From contig OZ020307.1 of the NCBI GenBank assembly GCA_963971305.1, positions 52,821,702 through 52,885,701 of the forward strand: DNA of 64,000 bases, read 5' to 3'. The notes under the pieces were generated by a model. That model ran no database searches. It worked only from the letters and a program-made list of their open reading frames with translations, and was not told where the DNA came from. Below, in pieces: positions 33,301 through 39,629 of the stretch; position 1 is the stretch's first letter; each line of letters begins with the position of its first letter. A program made the position numbers and the translations under genes. The stretch comes from Arcuatula senhousia. Its lineage: Eukaryota; Mollusca; Bivalvia; Mytilida; Mytilidae.

Positions 33301-33817
33301 AAAGGGACATTATATGATATTTACAAAAAATATGGCAACCCTACGCAAAAACTTGTTGATTAACAGACAAACAAACTAATAGATTCAATGTGAGTATCAC
33401 ATTAACTCTCATCCCATTTATGTAGCTTAGTAATTATTACCTCAAGTTCTAATGAGTGATTTGTATTTGTTTACAGCTTAAGTTCTGACATTGTTGTTTT
33501 TTCAACTTCTGAAAGTTTTAGGAAGTTTGACATGTTAAAAATCTTTGTAAAACTTTCATGAGTTTACATGAGTTAGCAAGATTTGTTTACGGGCTAATTG
33601 TGAGTCTTAGTGATCGAATACAAGTTGGAAACTCCTAAGAACTCATAATGAAATCTCACTTTATCCTTTGTTTTACAGAGAAGCGAAGAAATCCATCAAA
33701 GCATTAGAGTCATTAGTATCCCTGTGTAGTCCCGTCATGGGGAGGAAGTCTTATACTCCGTCTAAACGTACTGGTAGCTCACAGGGACAAAACAGACTTG
33801 TACAAAGTGTGGCATAA
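270..33817 (+). CDS. HEATR4: HEATR4-like HEAT-repeat protein, 26 exons, complete
   Basis: Joining 26 exons (listed separately) gives 3267 coding bases, that is 1088 residues and a TAA stop, with every junction GT-AG and every phase matching. The protein has an N-terminal helical, probably coiled-coil part (residues 35-131), a low-complexity Ser/Glu-rich part (about 132-365), a conserved middle (377-708) and a C-terminal array of HEAT-like helical repeats (about 709-1060, for example VRYEAAKSLILVG and VRLSAAKALTALG). There is no signal peptide, membrane segment or catalytic motif, so it is probably a soluble scaffold. HEATR4 is the best family match I can make from memory: similar length and C-terminal HEAT block; another HEAT protein is possible. 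Human HEATR4 has little known function, so no role is claimed. Introns carry many repeats, and two donors are tandemly amplified. The gene is tail to tail with the ATAD1-like gene. Confidence 0.72.
372..865 (+). other. HEATR4-like intron 1
   Basis: AT-rich intron; nothing recognisable in it. Confidence 0.6.
866..1156 (+). CDS. HEATR4: HEATR4-like exon 2
   Basis: Residues 35-131, phase 0 to 0. The translation is heptad-like and charged (for example VDRLREECLLIREKVDKAL) and probably forms a coiled coil. The last 70 bases (from about 1087) with the donor GTAATC are the first unit of a 13-copy tandem array that fills the start of the next intron. Only this first donor keeps the frame: read-through meets TAG in the fifth codon after the CAG. 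Confidence 0.8.
1087..2076 (+). repeat. 76-bp tandem array of exon 2 end plus splice donor, 13 copies
   Basis: The unit is about 70 bases of exon 2 end followed by GTAATC. CAG/GT junctions fall at 1157, 1233, 1309, 1385, 1461, 1537, 1613, 1689, 1765, 1841, 1917, 1993 and 2069, exactly 76 apart. Copies differ by a few substitutions (AAGGCGACAG against AAGGAGACAG; ATCGCTAG against ATGGCTAG in late units), and the AAGGAG variants form one block. As 76 is not a multiple of three and each unit brings TAG, only the first copy codes. Minus-strand ORFs over the array are shadows. Confidence 0.97.
2191..3033 (+). mobile_element. Family 1 hairpin-ended repeat, copy A
   Basis: Begins with the family hairpin (2191-2224; arms TAGCTCAC and TGGACC, loop AAAA) and ends with GAGCGATTCAGGCTCC TGGGAGCCTCTTG. 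The core is degenerate units of roughly 130-165 bp (AGATAGAGAAAAGCTGTTGC and TCGAAGTTGTCAGATGACC motifs). No coding potential. Lies in intron 2. Confidence 0.8.
3429..3623 (+). CDS. HEATR4: HEATR4-like exon 3
   Basis: Residues 132-196, phase 0 to 0. Polar, Ser/Asp-rich sequence with no recognised domain, probably disordered. Acceptor cacag, donor gtaaag. Confidence 0.75.
3624..4133 (+). other. HEATR4-like intron 3
   Basis: AT-rich; nothing recognised. Confidence 0.6.
4134..4412 (+). CDS. HEATR4: HEATR4-like exon 4
   Basis: Residues 197-289, phase 0 to 0. Ser/Glu-rich, low complexity (SSRSSSERKDTSSGQSEAG), probably disordered and a possible phosphorylation target. The open frame runs on past the donor gtatgg into the intron to 4466, which is chance read-through. 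Confidence 0.75.
4413..5238 (+). other. HEATR4-like intron 4
   Basis: AT-rich; nothing I could assign. The short ORF at 4429-4680 has no features of a gene. Confidence 0.5.
5239..5467 (+). CDS. HEATR4: HEATR4-like exon 5, acidic
   Basis: Residues 290-365 plus one base. It begins with a run of Glu/Asp (EEDEDEEEEETSSEEG) and is strongly acidic. Acceptor ttttttcag, donor AAG before gtaact. It ends with a single G, so the next exon must supply two bases; both exon 6 and exon 7 fit. Confidence 0.75.
5468..5970 (+). other. HEATR4-like intron 5
   Basis: AT-rich; nothing recognised. Confidence 0.6.
5971..6003 (+). CDS. HEATR4: HEATR4-like exon 6, basic microexon (33 nt)
   Basis: Eleven codons (AKIYKQKKYVP), entered and left in phase 1, so it can be skipped without a frameshift. 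It has acceptor caacag and donor gtaatg. Support is splice-site quality and exact phase fit only, since so short an exon cannot be judged by homology here. Confidence 0.5.
6158..6321 (+). repeat. 82-bp tandem duplication in intron 6
   Basis: Two head-to-tail copies, 82 bp apart, sharing TTTAATATCAAATGCTTAG and the following 50 or so bases almost exactly. Confidence 0.85.
6980..7075 (+). repeat. Family 7 repeat fragment
   Basis: Contains AATAGACGAAAC, GTCAGGCGTAGCAAAATTTA and CTGGAACTTTGTTGTCATTT, shared with 28900-28986, 59185-59260 and, inverted, two copies at 50048-50605. Confidence 0.75.
7959..8152. mobile_element. MITE-like element, 13-bp terminal inverted repeats
   Basis: Starts TACTGTGAAAGTA and ends TACTTTCACAGTA, perfect inverse complements, with more inverse similarity inside (ATTCGTGGGGTACCAATTTT against its counterpart). 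194 bp, non-coding, in intron 6. Confidence 0.75.
8408..8575 (+). CDS. HEATR4: HEATR4-like exon 7
   Basis: Residues 377-432, phase 1 to 1, containing YWQSEHHRFEYGEHYDIMIQ and a Pro-containing stretch after it. It looks like conserved folded sequence. The donor is AAAGT before gtgagt; an overlapping gtgtga two bases earlier would break the frame. Confidence 0.8.
8791..11380 (+). mobile_element. Family 1 repeat, copy B, interrupted by copy C
   Basis: 5' hairpin 8791-8823 (arms TAGCTCAC and TGGACC, GAA loop), then a (GTC)n run, then degenerate tandem units, and a diverged 3' end AGGCTTCTGGGAGCCTATTG at 11380. At 9196 the unit is broken after GAAAAATAGC and resumes at 10650 with TTTTCATGTTTTTGGCC, exactly as in uninterrupted copy A. 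Confidence 0.8.
9201..10649 (+). mobile_element. Family 1 repeat, copy C, nested in copy B
   Basis: Complete element: hairpin 9201-9233 (TAGCTCAC, TGACCC, loop GAA, GGGTCA, GTGAGCTA), a CCGTCGTCCGTCGT tract, two and a half units of about 480 bp (each with AAACTTGGTAT or a variant and GAAAATCCAACRACCCATG), and the 3' hairpin ending GGGAGCCTCTTG. It is flanked by a T-run on both sides (TTTT at 9197-9200 and 10650-10653), the probable target duplication. Confidence 0.85.
11450..11910 (+). mobile_element. Family 2 repeat
   Basis: Starts ATGGCCCGACCACGTATGTGG with a CCAC/GTGG stem, then tandem units of about 120 bp with GTTCTTGGTTAAGGTCCAT and ATATTTCACCACTAGATG-like motifs, and ends GAGGGCCATCCTGTGGCTC to TTTTCTAG. 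The near-terminal GGGCCAT is the inverse complement of the first bases. Non-coding, in intron 7. Confidence 0.7.
12079..12149 (+). CDS. HEATR4: HEATR4-like exon 8
   Basis: Residues 433-456, phase 1 to 0 (EKDFEGLPWRKLEKHEIDV). Acceptor tttcag, donor gtaagt. The preceding 3.5-kb intron is almost filled by nested repeats. Confidence 0.8.
12150..12505 (+). other. HEATR4-like intron 8
   Basis: AT-rich; nothing recognised. Confidence 0.6.
12506..12647 (+). CDS. HEATR4: HEATR4-like exon 9
   Basis: Residues 457-503 plus one base, phase 0 to 1. Helical, charged sequence (KLAKKVYRMYDKVYNATM). Strong acceptor ttttttttacag and donor gtaagt. Confidence 0.8.
12837..13395 (+). mobile_element. Family 3 repeat
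   Basis: Begins with a hairpin (GTCTCGC, CTGC, loop GAA, GCAG, GCGGGAC), then a GGCGGCGGCGG tract and two units of about 176 bp with TGATGAAACTTGGTATGCAT. Near its end GCAGGCGAGAC (13364-13374) is the exact inverse of its first 11 bases; it closes with GTTAACTCTTG. Other copies lie at 36332-36891 and 37074-37655, inverted, and again in the 1974-bp duplication. Confidence 0.8.
13599..13639 (+). CDS. HEATR4: HEATR4-like exon 10 (41 nt)
   Basis: Residues 504-517, phase 1 to 0 (SSKEPTMALVPSR). Short exon with acceptor attttag and donor gtgagt; needed to restore frame between exons 9 and 11. Confidence 0.7.
14530..15012. repeat. Clusters of GTACAAGTTGCAAC-type inverted motifs
   Basis: Two clusters (about 14530-14590 and 14955-15012) of TTGTACATGTTGCAAC and its inverse, with AAGTTGCAACTT as a perfect palindrome. 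Lies in intron 10 (13640-15381), in which nothing else was recognised. Confidence 0.5.
15382..15555 (+). CDS. HEATR4: HEATR4-like exon 11
   Basis: Residues 518-575, phase 0 to 0. Pro-rich (VYYPKPIPPPDVLPLTRT), probably an extended linker. Acceptor attacag, donor gtaagt. Confidence 0.8.
15773..16707 (+). mobile_element. Family 6 repeat with five 171-bp units
   Basis: Starts with a hairpin at 15775-15800 (GTCTCCCC arms, TTTT loop), then CCGTCCGTCCGTCTGTCCGT. CAGCGCAACTCCTCTGAAAC recurs (with minor changes) at 15851, 16022, 16193, 16364 and 16535, exactly 171 bp apart, each with CGAAACTTGGTATATAGGAA or a close variant. GGGGGGAGACAT at 16689-16700 is the inverse of the first 12 bases. As 171 is divisible by three, open frames persist through the array, but they are not genes. 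Confidence 0.85.
17174..17406 (+). CDS. HEATR4: HEATR4-like exon 12
   Basis: Residues 576-652 plus AG, phase 0 to 2 (for example DPVKRKPAVRVCDQGKLAQE). The exon's last bases and the donor GTAAAC form the first unit of a 35-bp, 4-copy tandem array. Read-through at the first donor gives AGG TAA, a stop two codons on, so the first donor is the one that keeps the frame. Confidence 0.8.
17387..17530 (+). repeat. 35-bp tandem array of exon 12 end plus splice donor, 4 copies
   Basis: Unit ATTCTCCTTCTGAAAG followed by GTAAACAAGGGGAGACAAC. Donors GTAAAC occur at 17407, 17442, 17477 and 17512, 35 bp apart. Units 3 and 4 read CTCCTACTG. Read-through at the first donor stops immediately (TAA). Confidence 0.95.
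17531..18062 (+). other. Rest of HEATR4-like intron 12
   Basis: AT-rich; nothing recognised. Confidence 0.6.
18063..18118 (+). CDS. HEATR4: HEATR4-like exon 13
   Basis: Residues 653-671 plus one base, phase 2 to 1 (EKPKGLGLFVKMGTQLSK). Acceptor tttttag, donor gttagt. Confidence 0.75.
18995..19120. mobile_element. 126-bp inverted repeat, MITE-like
   Basis: Arms AGATTATTACACTGGGTTTT and GGTCGAGGC pair with the right half; centre GTCGAGGC GACA GCCTCGAC. The left arm has an extra 12-base duplication (ATATCA-type). Lies in intron 13 (18119-19613), otherwise unassigned. Confidence 0.75.
19614..19655 (+). CDS. HEATR4: HEATR4-like exon 14, acidic microexon (42 nt)
   Basis: Residues 672-685 (EDEKDDNVDDGSSE), phase 1 to 1, so it can be skipped without a frameshift. 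Acceptor attttag, donor gtaacc. Composition and phase make it plausible, but its shortness leaves doubt. Confidence 0.55.
19656..20556 (+). other. HEATR4-like intron 14
   Basis: AT-rich; the small ORFs in it show no gene-like features. Confidence 0.5.
20557..20624 (+). CDS. HEATR4: HEATR4-like exon 15
   Basis: Residues 686-708, phase 1 to 0 (SSWNKMKPKSQEYAGLKWER). Acceptor ttttttatag; donor gtttgt is weaker than the rest. Leads into the HEAT block. Confidence 0.75.
20852..20911 (+). CDS. HEATR4: HEATR4-like exon 16, start of HEAT block
   Basis: Residues 709-728, phase 0 to 0 (TIVHNNLTSKRVEERVDAAK). It supplies the first helix of a HEAT-like pair with exon 17. Acceptor tttccag, donor gtaagt. 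Confidence 0.8.
20912..21750 (+). other. HEATR4-like intron 16
   Basis: Nothing recognised. Confidence 0.5.
21751..21868 (+). CDS. HEATR4: HEATR4-like exon 17, HEAT repeat
   Basis: Residues 729-767 plus one base, phase 0 to 1. It contains HLGLLRCGD and VRYEAAKSLILVG, the classic HEAT second-helix pattern with a basic residue followed by AAKSL. Acceptor tatttag, donor gtaggt. Confidence 0.85.
21935..22203. mobile_element. MITE-like element with ACCATTTAACTTGAAGGGG ends
   Basis: Starts ACCATTTAACTTGAAGGGG and ends with its exact inverse. A TTTTTTTGCGC TCT GCGCAAAAAAA hairpin lies inside (near 22121-22150). A second copy with the same ends is at 58900-59152. 269 bp, in intron 17. Confidence 0.75.
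22419..22609. mobile_element. MITE-like element with TACTGTGGATTCAT ends
   Basis: Left end TACTGTGGATTCAT and GGGTATCAATTTTGTGG pair imperfectly with the right end CCAAAATTGATACCCCACAA to ATGAAACCACGGTA. About 191 bp, in intron 17, with no coding. Confidence 0.65.
22644..22765 (+). CDS. HEATR4: HEATR4-like exon 18
   Basis: Residues 768-808, phase 1 to 0 (WWEEDVLQVILKYLVIGNTE). Alpha-helical HEAT-type sequence. Acceptor attatag, donor gtcagt. Confidence 0.85.
22766..23344 (+). other. HEATR4-like intron 18
   Basis: Nothing recognised. Confidence 0.5.
23345..23530 (+). CDS. HEATR4: HEATR4-like exon 19
   Basis: Residues 809-870, phase 0 to 0. Contains ISFESAVLLGRLCVSD, another HEAT second helix. 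Acceptor ttttcag, donor gtaatg. Confidence 0.85.
23531..24011 (+). other. HEATR4-like intron 19
   Basis: Nothing recognised. Confidence 0.5.
24012..24141 (+). CDS. HEATR4: HEATR4-like exon 20
   Basis: Residues 871-913 plus one base, phase 0 to 1 (WKHRCLAAELLITL). HEAT-type helices. Acceptor tttccag, donor gtttgt. Confidence 0.85.
24590..24657 (+). repeat. 34-bp tandem duplication in intron 20
   Basis: TTGCAGAAGTTGTATCTGTG and the following bases occur twice head to tail. Confidence 0.8.
25488..25679. mobile_element. 192-bp near-palindrome, MITE-like
   Basis: Two arms of about 95 bp meet at GTGCACGGAAC TT GTTCCGTGCAC (25572-25595). Outer arms carry ATAACTAATGAGGGGTG and AATATCAATTTTAATGTCAC with a few mismatches. 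Non-coding, in intron 20; a strong cruciform or hairpin former. Confidence 0.85.
25929..26011 (+). CDS. HEATR4: HEATR4-like exon 21
   Basis: Residues 914-941, phase 1 to 0 (EDEVFQILDRRLWDDPTS). This is the first helix of a HEAT pair completed by exon 22. Acceptor tttacag, donor gtaagt. Confidence 0.85.
26012..26536 (+). other. HEATR4-like intron 21
   Basis: Nothing recognised. Confidence 0.5.
26537..26610 (+). CDS. HEATR4: HEATR4-like exon 22
   Basis: Residues 942-965 plus AA, phase 0 to 2 (EVRLSAAKALTALGMFSKAS), a textbook HEAT second helix. Acceptor aaacag, donor gtaagt. Confidence 0.85.
26611..27321 (+). other. HEATR4-like intron 22
   Basis: Nothing recognised. Confidence 0.5.
27322..27373 (+). 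CDS. HEATR4: HEATR4-like exon 23
   Basis: Residues 966-983, phase 2 to 0 (NLEDPDEDTRSQAVISV). Acceptor tttttag, donor gtaagt. It is followed by the gene's longest intron (4.6 kb), which holds a three-level repeat nest. Confidence 0.8.
28041..28986 (+). mobile_element. Family 7 repeat nested in family 4, itself interrupted
   Basis: ACATCAAAGCTTTAAATTAT and AATTTCAAAATTGTC on the left, and GATGAGTCTTGAATAGACGA to TTGTTGTCATTTGTATT on the right, match the inverted copies at 50048-50605, where they run without a break. Here a 679-bp TTAA element separates them. Edges against family 4 are approximate. Confidence 0.75.
28085..28763. mobile_element. 679-bp element with 20-bp inverted repeats including TTAA
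   Basis: Starts TTAAAGGCATATTGTCTACG and ends with its exact inverse. The TTAA at each end is the probable duplicated target, as for piggyBac-type transposons (family knowledge). It has no transposase and so is non-autonomous. The copy at 50390-50420 (minus strand) shows the same host sequence without the insertion. Confidence 0.85.
30664..30838 (+). repeat. Three degenerate tandem units of 61-64 bp
   Basis: Units share GCAAACCATCG or GCAAACTATCG, CACCACAGGGG and GTTTCCTGTGTAT. AGGGG falls at 30681, 30745 and 30806. In intron 23; no gene. Confidence 0.7.
31718..31745. promoter_or_regulatory. 28-bp perfect palindrome with a CRE core
   Basis: Half-site ATTGGAGATGTGAC is followed by its exact inverse, with TGACGTCA at the centre. 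TGACGTCA is the consensus for CREB/ATF dimers (established knowledge). It lies 265 bp before exon 24; a regulatory role is inference only. Confidence 0.35.
32010..32096 (+). CDS. HEATR4: HEATR4-like exon 24
   Basis: Residues 984-1012, phase 0 to 0 (RIIRILLEMLELDSSDYVRL). Helical HEAT-type sequence. Acceptor atacag, donor gtaagt. Confidence 0.85.
32097..32610 (+). other. HEATR4-like intron 24
   Basis: Nothing recognised. Confidence 0.5.
32611..32702 (+). CDS. HEATR4: HEATR4-like exon 25
   Basis: Residues 1013-1042 plus AG, phase 0 to 2 (VMRTFVTLKMVDKRVMRGLR), Arg-rich at the end. Acceptor ttaaag, donor gtagaa. Confidence 0.8.
32912..32928. repeat. Isolated GAA-triloop hairpin CGCTCCC GAA GGGAGCG
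   Basis: A perfect 7-bp stem with a GAA loop in intron 25, like the ends of families 1, 3 and 9. No matching 3' end was identified, so it may start a truncated element. Confidence 0.6.
33679..33817 (+). CDS. HEATR4: HEATR4-like exon 26 (terminal, TAA stop)
   Basis: Residues 1043-1088 and stop at 33815-33817. One last helix (EAKKSIKALESLVSLC) is followed by a basic Ser/Gly/Gln-rich tail. The stop is doubled (TAA TGA). Confidence 0.85.
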
Positions 33818-35254
33818 TGAAGGTCGATAGATTTACATTACATGTTAATACTCCTTGATGTAATAAACTAATTGGAGCTAATGAAGTTGAATCTAGACTT
33901 TATGAATATTTTACATCATGGCATTTTTATAATGATGTACAAAGATTCATTGTTTCATGTTAAGTTAAATTTCATTGGTCAGCATTATTGAGAGTAAAAA
34001 TATTTTTATATGAACTTAAGTGAGTGCAAAAACATCAAAAAGTCCTTTACAAAAAGTTTACAGAATTTTAAGCTATCAAAATGATTTTAGGGAAATTTAA
34101 GAATGTTAAACCATTGAATAAATCACAAATTTTACATTATTAAAGTGCTTTGAATCTTATTCAGTTTGTAATGGAGTTACTTGATTAACAAACTTATTTA
34201 AAACATTTGTTCTACACTAAAGAGATTTTTTTTTATATCATACAATAGTTTTTATATTGCCATAGAAAACTGCTGTCCTTAAATTATTTTCTTTACAGAG
34301 TTAATATTTGTTGTTGTTGCTTAAAAAAGAATCATCGAAATGCAATCATTAAATCTTTTTGAGTTACATACATGTGATTCTAGACATATCATGTTCTTTT
34401 CTTACAGCTATTAAAATGTATTTACCTTTTTAATTCTTTCAATATTTTCATGTTTCATAGACTGAGCAACTTTTTGCTCATCTTCTTTAATGTTGAATTT
34501 TTATTTTTATTGATTAATTTTGGAGTTCATAAACATTTATAGATTGATAATTACATAAAAAAATAGGTATAAAGAAACTTATATTTAAATCTCAATATTT
34601 TCCAGTACTTTTAAAGGGGAGACAATTTGTAAAGAAATAATTTGGTAAAAATATATTATTTACATTTCTAAGAACTGTTATGGTGAACTCTATCCTTTTT
34701 ATTCAGTAGACCTCTACTAAACATCTAAAAAGCAAAAGAAAAATTTTAACAAATTTTAAGAAAAATCAATGGAGTAGATATTTTAAATGGATGAAAATGT
34801 GTATGTCCTGTATTGAATATATGATATTATTATACTGATTAAATTCATTTTTCGAGTCAACTGTACAAAAATTTTGGTTTAATTTTCATTTAACTATCAA
34901 AATTTAAAGCTCCCCTTTAGTGCTCACAGTCACAAAAGTTTGAAAAAAAATATATGGACCAAACTTTAGACACTCCATCAACCTTTATTGAGAATCTGCA
35001 TTTTACTTACAATTTATTATTTTTATTATTATACTGTCTGAATTACTTATTTTTTCTGTTTTAAATCATTTGTAATATTGTGATAATTATGCAACTTGAA
35101 GCAATCTCTGTGATAAATTTATCTTTTTTATTCTGTGATAATATTATTTTTGTATAACAGTGCATTTATATTTATTCATACATGTAAATGTATTTTTTTT
35201 GTGTTTATACAAATATTTTGAAGATTTATTTTGTTAAAACTTTGTTTGAATAAA
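33818..35254 (+). other. HEATR4-like 3' UTR with poly(A) signals
   Basis: AT-rich non-coding sequence after the stop. AATAAA hexamers occur at 33862-33867, 34117-34122 and 35249-35254, giving short and long candidate UTRs. Which is used cannot be seen. Confidence 0.5.
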
Positions 35255-35514
35255 CTAAATATTTTTATAAGATTAGTTTTGTGTGTCATCCACCTTTAAG
35301 CAGGATTTCATAAATTGAACATCCTTATTATAGAATTTTGGGCAGCAGAAGGGGGAACATATTTGTTAACAGTTTTATCAGCAACTTTTTTTCATGTATG
35401 ATTTGCAGCATCAGCATTGGGTCCCATATATTTTAAGTCACCAATATATATAGGTATTTCCTGTTAAACAAAATCAGTCAATTTTTATACTTCCTCATCT
35501 TCTTCGAAGACTGA

Positions 35515-35765
35515 CTGATGTCTGTTTATAGTCGTGACGATAGGGGAATGCCCCTCTGCATCGACAATTACCTATACAGGTATAGACTCGCCATGTGCCA
35601 TGGGTCGTCCAGCCCATGACACACCACCGCCAGTGTTAGCTGCTCCAGAGTATCCTTTGTTGTCGCTGGAGCAGGGCCCATCTTCCACCACGGGGAGGTA
35701 CTGGTTGGAAATCTGGAAGACTTCTTCGGAAAGGAGTGTGTATACTGTTTAACCTTGTCCATTCA
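35515..35765. other. GC-rich island of unknown nature
   Basis: About 250 bp of clearly higher GC than its surroundings, with open frames on both strands (35534-35752 plus, 35568-35762 minus). Neither translation looks like a known domain. It may be an unknown repeat, a non-coding exon or a decayed coding remnant. Confidence 0.35.
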
Positions 35766-36331
35766 TCCCTCTTCCTGTAACATTATTTCTTATACTGATT
35801 TCTAAAGCAACTACACGAGTCGGAGATGTGATATTTTCTATACAGCTTTATCCTAAAGTCCCATATGATGTTAACTGATTTCATGCTCCTAGGTCATCTA
35901 CTTCCTGTTTATCAAATATTTAGGTTTTTTACACACAATGGACATACATGCAGAATTTCAATCACAGTTTTTTCAAGCAACTTCATGACATATTGATATT
36001 TTGTATGCAGCTTTAACCTTTAGTACTATATGGTGTATTCTGTTTATATCAATTTTATGCTCTTTAACATTTAATTCTGTAATTGAATACTTAGGTTTTA
36101 TGCTAGGCATAAATTTAGGAGTGCAGGTATCACAAGTGAGCATAGGCTCACAGATTTACTTGTCCTCTTAAATCCACATTCTAAGACATTTTTTTGGGGA
36201 AATGTATTTCTTTTTTTGCATTGTAAATTATAATGCAAAGGAATATATTGTTGAGCAGTAAGAAACCCCCCAAAAATAGCTCTTTCATGTATTTGCTGTA
36301 TATAAATACATAACAAAATATAAGACAGTAC

Positions 36332-36891
36332 AAAAGTTAACACTAAAGTATGTCTCGCCTGCCAGCACCATCAGAAAAAATAATTCTTTCTTACTTCCAC
36401 CTTTAAAAATATTTTGCAGCTATAAAGATTTTCAGTTTTTCAGATCAAAAGGTGTTTATAAAACTTAAACATTGCTAATAAATGCAATAAAAATTGTCAA
36501 AGTCCCTGAACCGACAAATCAAGGTCAATGTCAAAAGATGGAGATGCAACTGTGCTAAGCTACTACTTGGGCATATGCATACCAAGTTTCATCAACCTAG
36601 GACTTATAGTTTTGGGGATATGGAGTTGCTCTCAAAACCTTACCCTTGCTATTATATGTATTGAAAATTGTCAAAGTCACTCAACCGGAAAATCAAGGTC
36701 AAGGTCAAAAGATGGAGATGCAACTGTGCTAAGCTACTACTGGGGCATACGCATACCAAGTTTCATCAACCTAGGACCTATAGTTCTTGAGATATGGAGG
36801 TGCTCATGAAAAACCTAACCCAAAAAGTTAATGCCACTGCCGCTGCCCTTGTCGCTGCCGGTAACACCCATGTCCCGCTCTGCTTTGCATA
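36332..36891 (-). mobile_element. Family 3 repeat, inverted copy
   Basis: GTTAACACTAAAGTATGTCT at the left and the degraded hairpin GTCCCGCTCTGCTTTGCAT at the right, with units containing ATACCAAGTTTCATCAACC. Its right part lies inside the first copy of the 1974-bp duplication. Confidence 0.75.
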
Positions 36892-37073
36892 ACAAAACAG
36901 TCTGGATATAAGATTTTAACACTGGGGGAACCTTTCCGCAGAGGTATTTTCAAGCACTTGGGAGGGTGTGCATCATTGAAGTATAGAAATTAAACAATCG
37001 TAATGAAATGAATATGAAATGATGATGTGAATAAAAATATACACATACTGATTTTAGATATAACAAGAGTTAA

Positions 37074-37655
37074 CACTAAAGTATGACTCGCCTGCGGCAC
37101 CATCAGAAACAATTATTCTTTCTTACTTCCACTTTATTTTGAAGTTACATGGAAAATCAAGGTCAAAAGATGGGGATGTCACTGTGCTGTGCTACTGGGG
37201 CATATGCATACCAAGTTTCATCAACCTAGGAATTATAGTTTGTTCCATTGCTATTATATGTATTGAAAATTGTCAAAGTCACTAAACCGGAAAATCAAGG
37301 TCAAGGTCAAAAGATGGGGATGCAAATGTGCTAAGCTACTACTGGGGCATATGCATACCAAGTTTCATCAACCAAGGGCCTACAGTTCTTGAAATATGGA
37401 GGTGCTCACAAAACTTTTCCATTGCTTTTATATGTATTGAAAATTGTCAAAGTCACTCAACCTGAAAATCAAGGTCAAGGTCAAAAGATGGGGATGTTAC
37501 TGTGCTAAGCTTCTACTGGGGCATATGCATAACAAGATTCATCAGCCCAGGACCTATAGTTCTTGAGATATGGAGGTGCTCATAAGTTAAGCAAAAAGTT
37601 AACACTGCCGCCGGTAAAGTAACACCTCTGTCCTGCTCTGCTTCGCAGGCGAGAC
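37074..37655 (-). mobile_element. Family 3 repeat inside duplication copy 1
   Basis: Runs from CAAGAGTTAACACTAAAGTA to the GAA-type hairpin CTGCTTCGCAG and GGCGAGAC. Its duplicate is at 39048-39629. Confidence 0.8.
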
Positions 37656-39047
37656 AAAAATTATTAGATTTACTTACTACATTATCAAATATAGAAGTAA
37701 AAATGAAAGCAAAATAAAAGTTATGAGCTACAGCAATTCAGATGTTCAATATGACCATTTCAAGACTTTATCTCATCTTCAGTGAAGCTAGGATCTAAAT
37801 ATTTTAAGTCCAAATTGAATTGATTAACAAATCAATGACTTACGCCCTCCTTTGATGAACAATGTCCATTTTGCTCGTGCAACTTTTTTATTTTTTCAAC
37901 CACAAAATCTGGAAGCACAATTAGCTCGAGTGATCCAGTGAAAGCCCACAGATGTGACTGGAATTAAAATCAATAACCTAGGGTCTAAAGAAAACCATAA
38001 AACTCTTACTAAACCATCGAGAAGCAGACTGGGTCAAAAACAATGCAAAGTTATTAAAAAACTGGTACAATAAAATCTGAGAATAACAAAACAATCGGGC
38101 AATAAGGTGTTAACACTGGAAGAACCTTTCCACAAAATATAAGACATATGTAGACCCTAATCCTTATGGTCTAATCATAATGATGCTTCTGCATCAGATT
38201 GGAGACAACATAGGGAAAACTGTGAGCAAGCTTACAAAAGGATACCCCACACTTCATATTTGACTCTTTTTCCCCTACAAAATCACAGTCAAATTATGTA
38301 CCCTGAAAGAAATCTTACAGCAACAAAAATTCTTCAGGCACTTTCACATATGATGTACTTCCTTCATATAGTTTCATAAAAATCCTTCAAGCTGTTGAAG
38401 AGAAATTGTGCTTATGAGGTCTCCCATTGATTACTATATTTGAAAAGTCGTAGTCCAATTATCTCCCTTAAATGATATCCGCCAGGGAGGAATATTCTTC
38501 ATGCACATTCTTATACGATGTACTTCTGCTAAGCTACTACTTGGGCATATGCATACCAAGTTTCATCAACCTAGGACTTATAGTTTTGGGGATATGGAGT
38601 TGCTCTCAAAACCTTACCCTTGCTATTATATGTATTGAAAATTGTCAAAGTCACTCAACCGGAAAATCAAGGTCAAGGTCAAAAGATGGAGATGCAACTG
38701 TGCTAAGCTACTACTGGGGCATACGCATACCAAGTTTCATCAACCTAGGACCTATAGTTCTTGAGATATGGAGGTGCTCATGAAAAACCTAACCCAAAAA
38801 GTTAATGCCACTGCCGCTGCCCTTGTCGCTGCCGGTAACACCCATGTCCCGCTCTGCTTTGCATAACAAAACAGTCTGGATATAAGATTTTAACACTGGG
38901 GGAACCTTTCCGCAGAGGTATTTTCAAGCACTTGGGAGGGTGTGCATCATTGAAGTATAGAAATTAAACAATCGTAATGAAATGAATATGAAATGATGAT
39001 GTGAATAAAAATATACACATACTGATTTTAGATATAACAAGAGTTAA

Positions 39048-39629
39048 CACTAAAGTATGACTCGCCTGCAGCACCATCAGAAACAATTATTCTTTCTTAC
39101 TTCCACTTTATTTTGAAGTTACATGGAAAATCAAGGTCAAAAGATGGGGATGTCACTGTGCTGTGCTACTGGGGCATATGCATACCAAGTTTCATCAACC
39201 TAGGAATTATAGTTTGTTCCATTGCTATTATATGTATTGAAAATTGTCAAAGTCACTAAACCGGAAAATCAAGGTCAAGGTCAAAAGATGGGGATGCAAA
39301 TGTGCTAAGCTACTACTGGGGCATATGCATACCAAGTTTCATCAACCAAGGGCCTACAGTTCTTGAAATATGGAGGTGCTCACAAAACTTTTCCATTGCT
39401 TTTATATGTATTGAAAATTGTCAAAGTCACTCAACCTGAAAATCAAGGTCAAGGTCAAAAGATGGGGATGTTACTGTGCTAAGCTACTACTGGGGCATAT
39501 GCATAACAAGATTCATCAACCCAGGACCTATAGTTCTTGAGATATGGAGGTGCTCATAAGTTAACCAAAAAGTTAACACTGCCGCCGGTAAAGTAACACC
39601 TCTGTCCTGCTCTGCTTTGCAGGCGAGAC
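39048..39629 (-). mobile_element. Family 3 repeat inside duplication copy 2
   Basis: Same element as at 37074-37655, shifted by 1974. Its hairpin reads CTGCTTTGCAG instead of CTGCTTCGCAG, one of the few differences between the copies. Confidence 0.8.

Noticed and set aside
36528..38783. Two similar ORFs of 93 and 103 residues
   Set aside because: Both are readings of family 3 repeats, alike because of the 1974-bp duplication.
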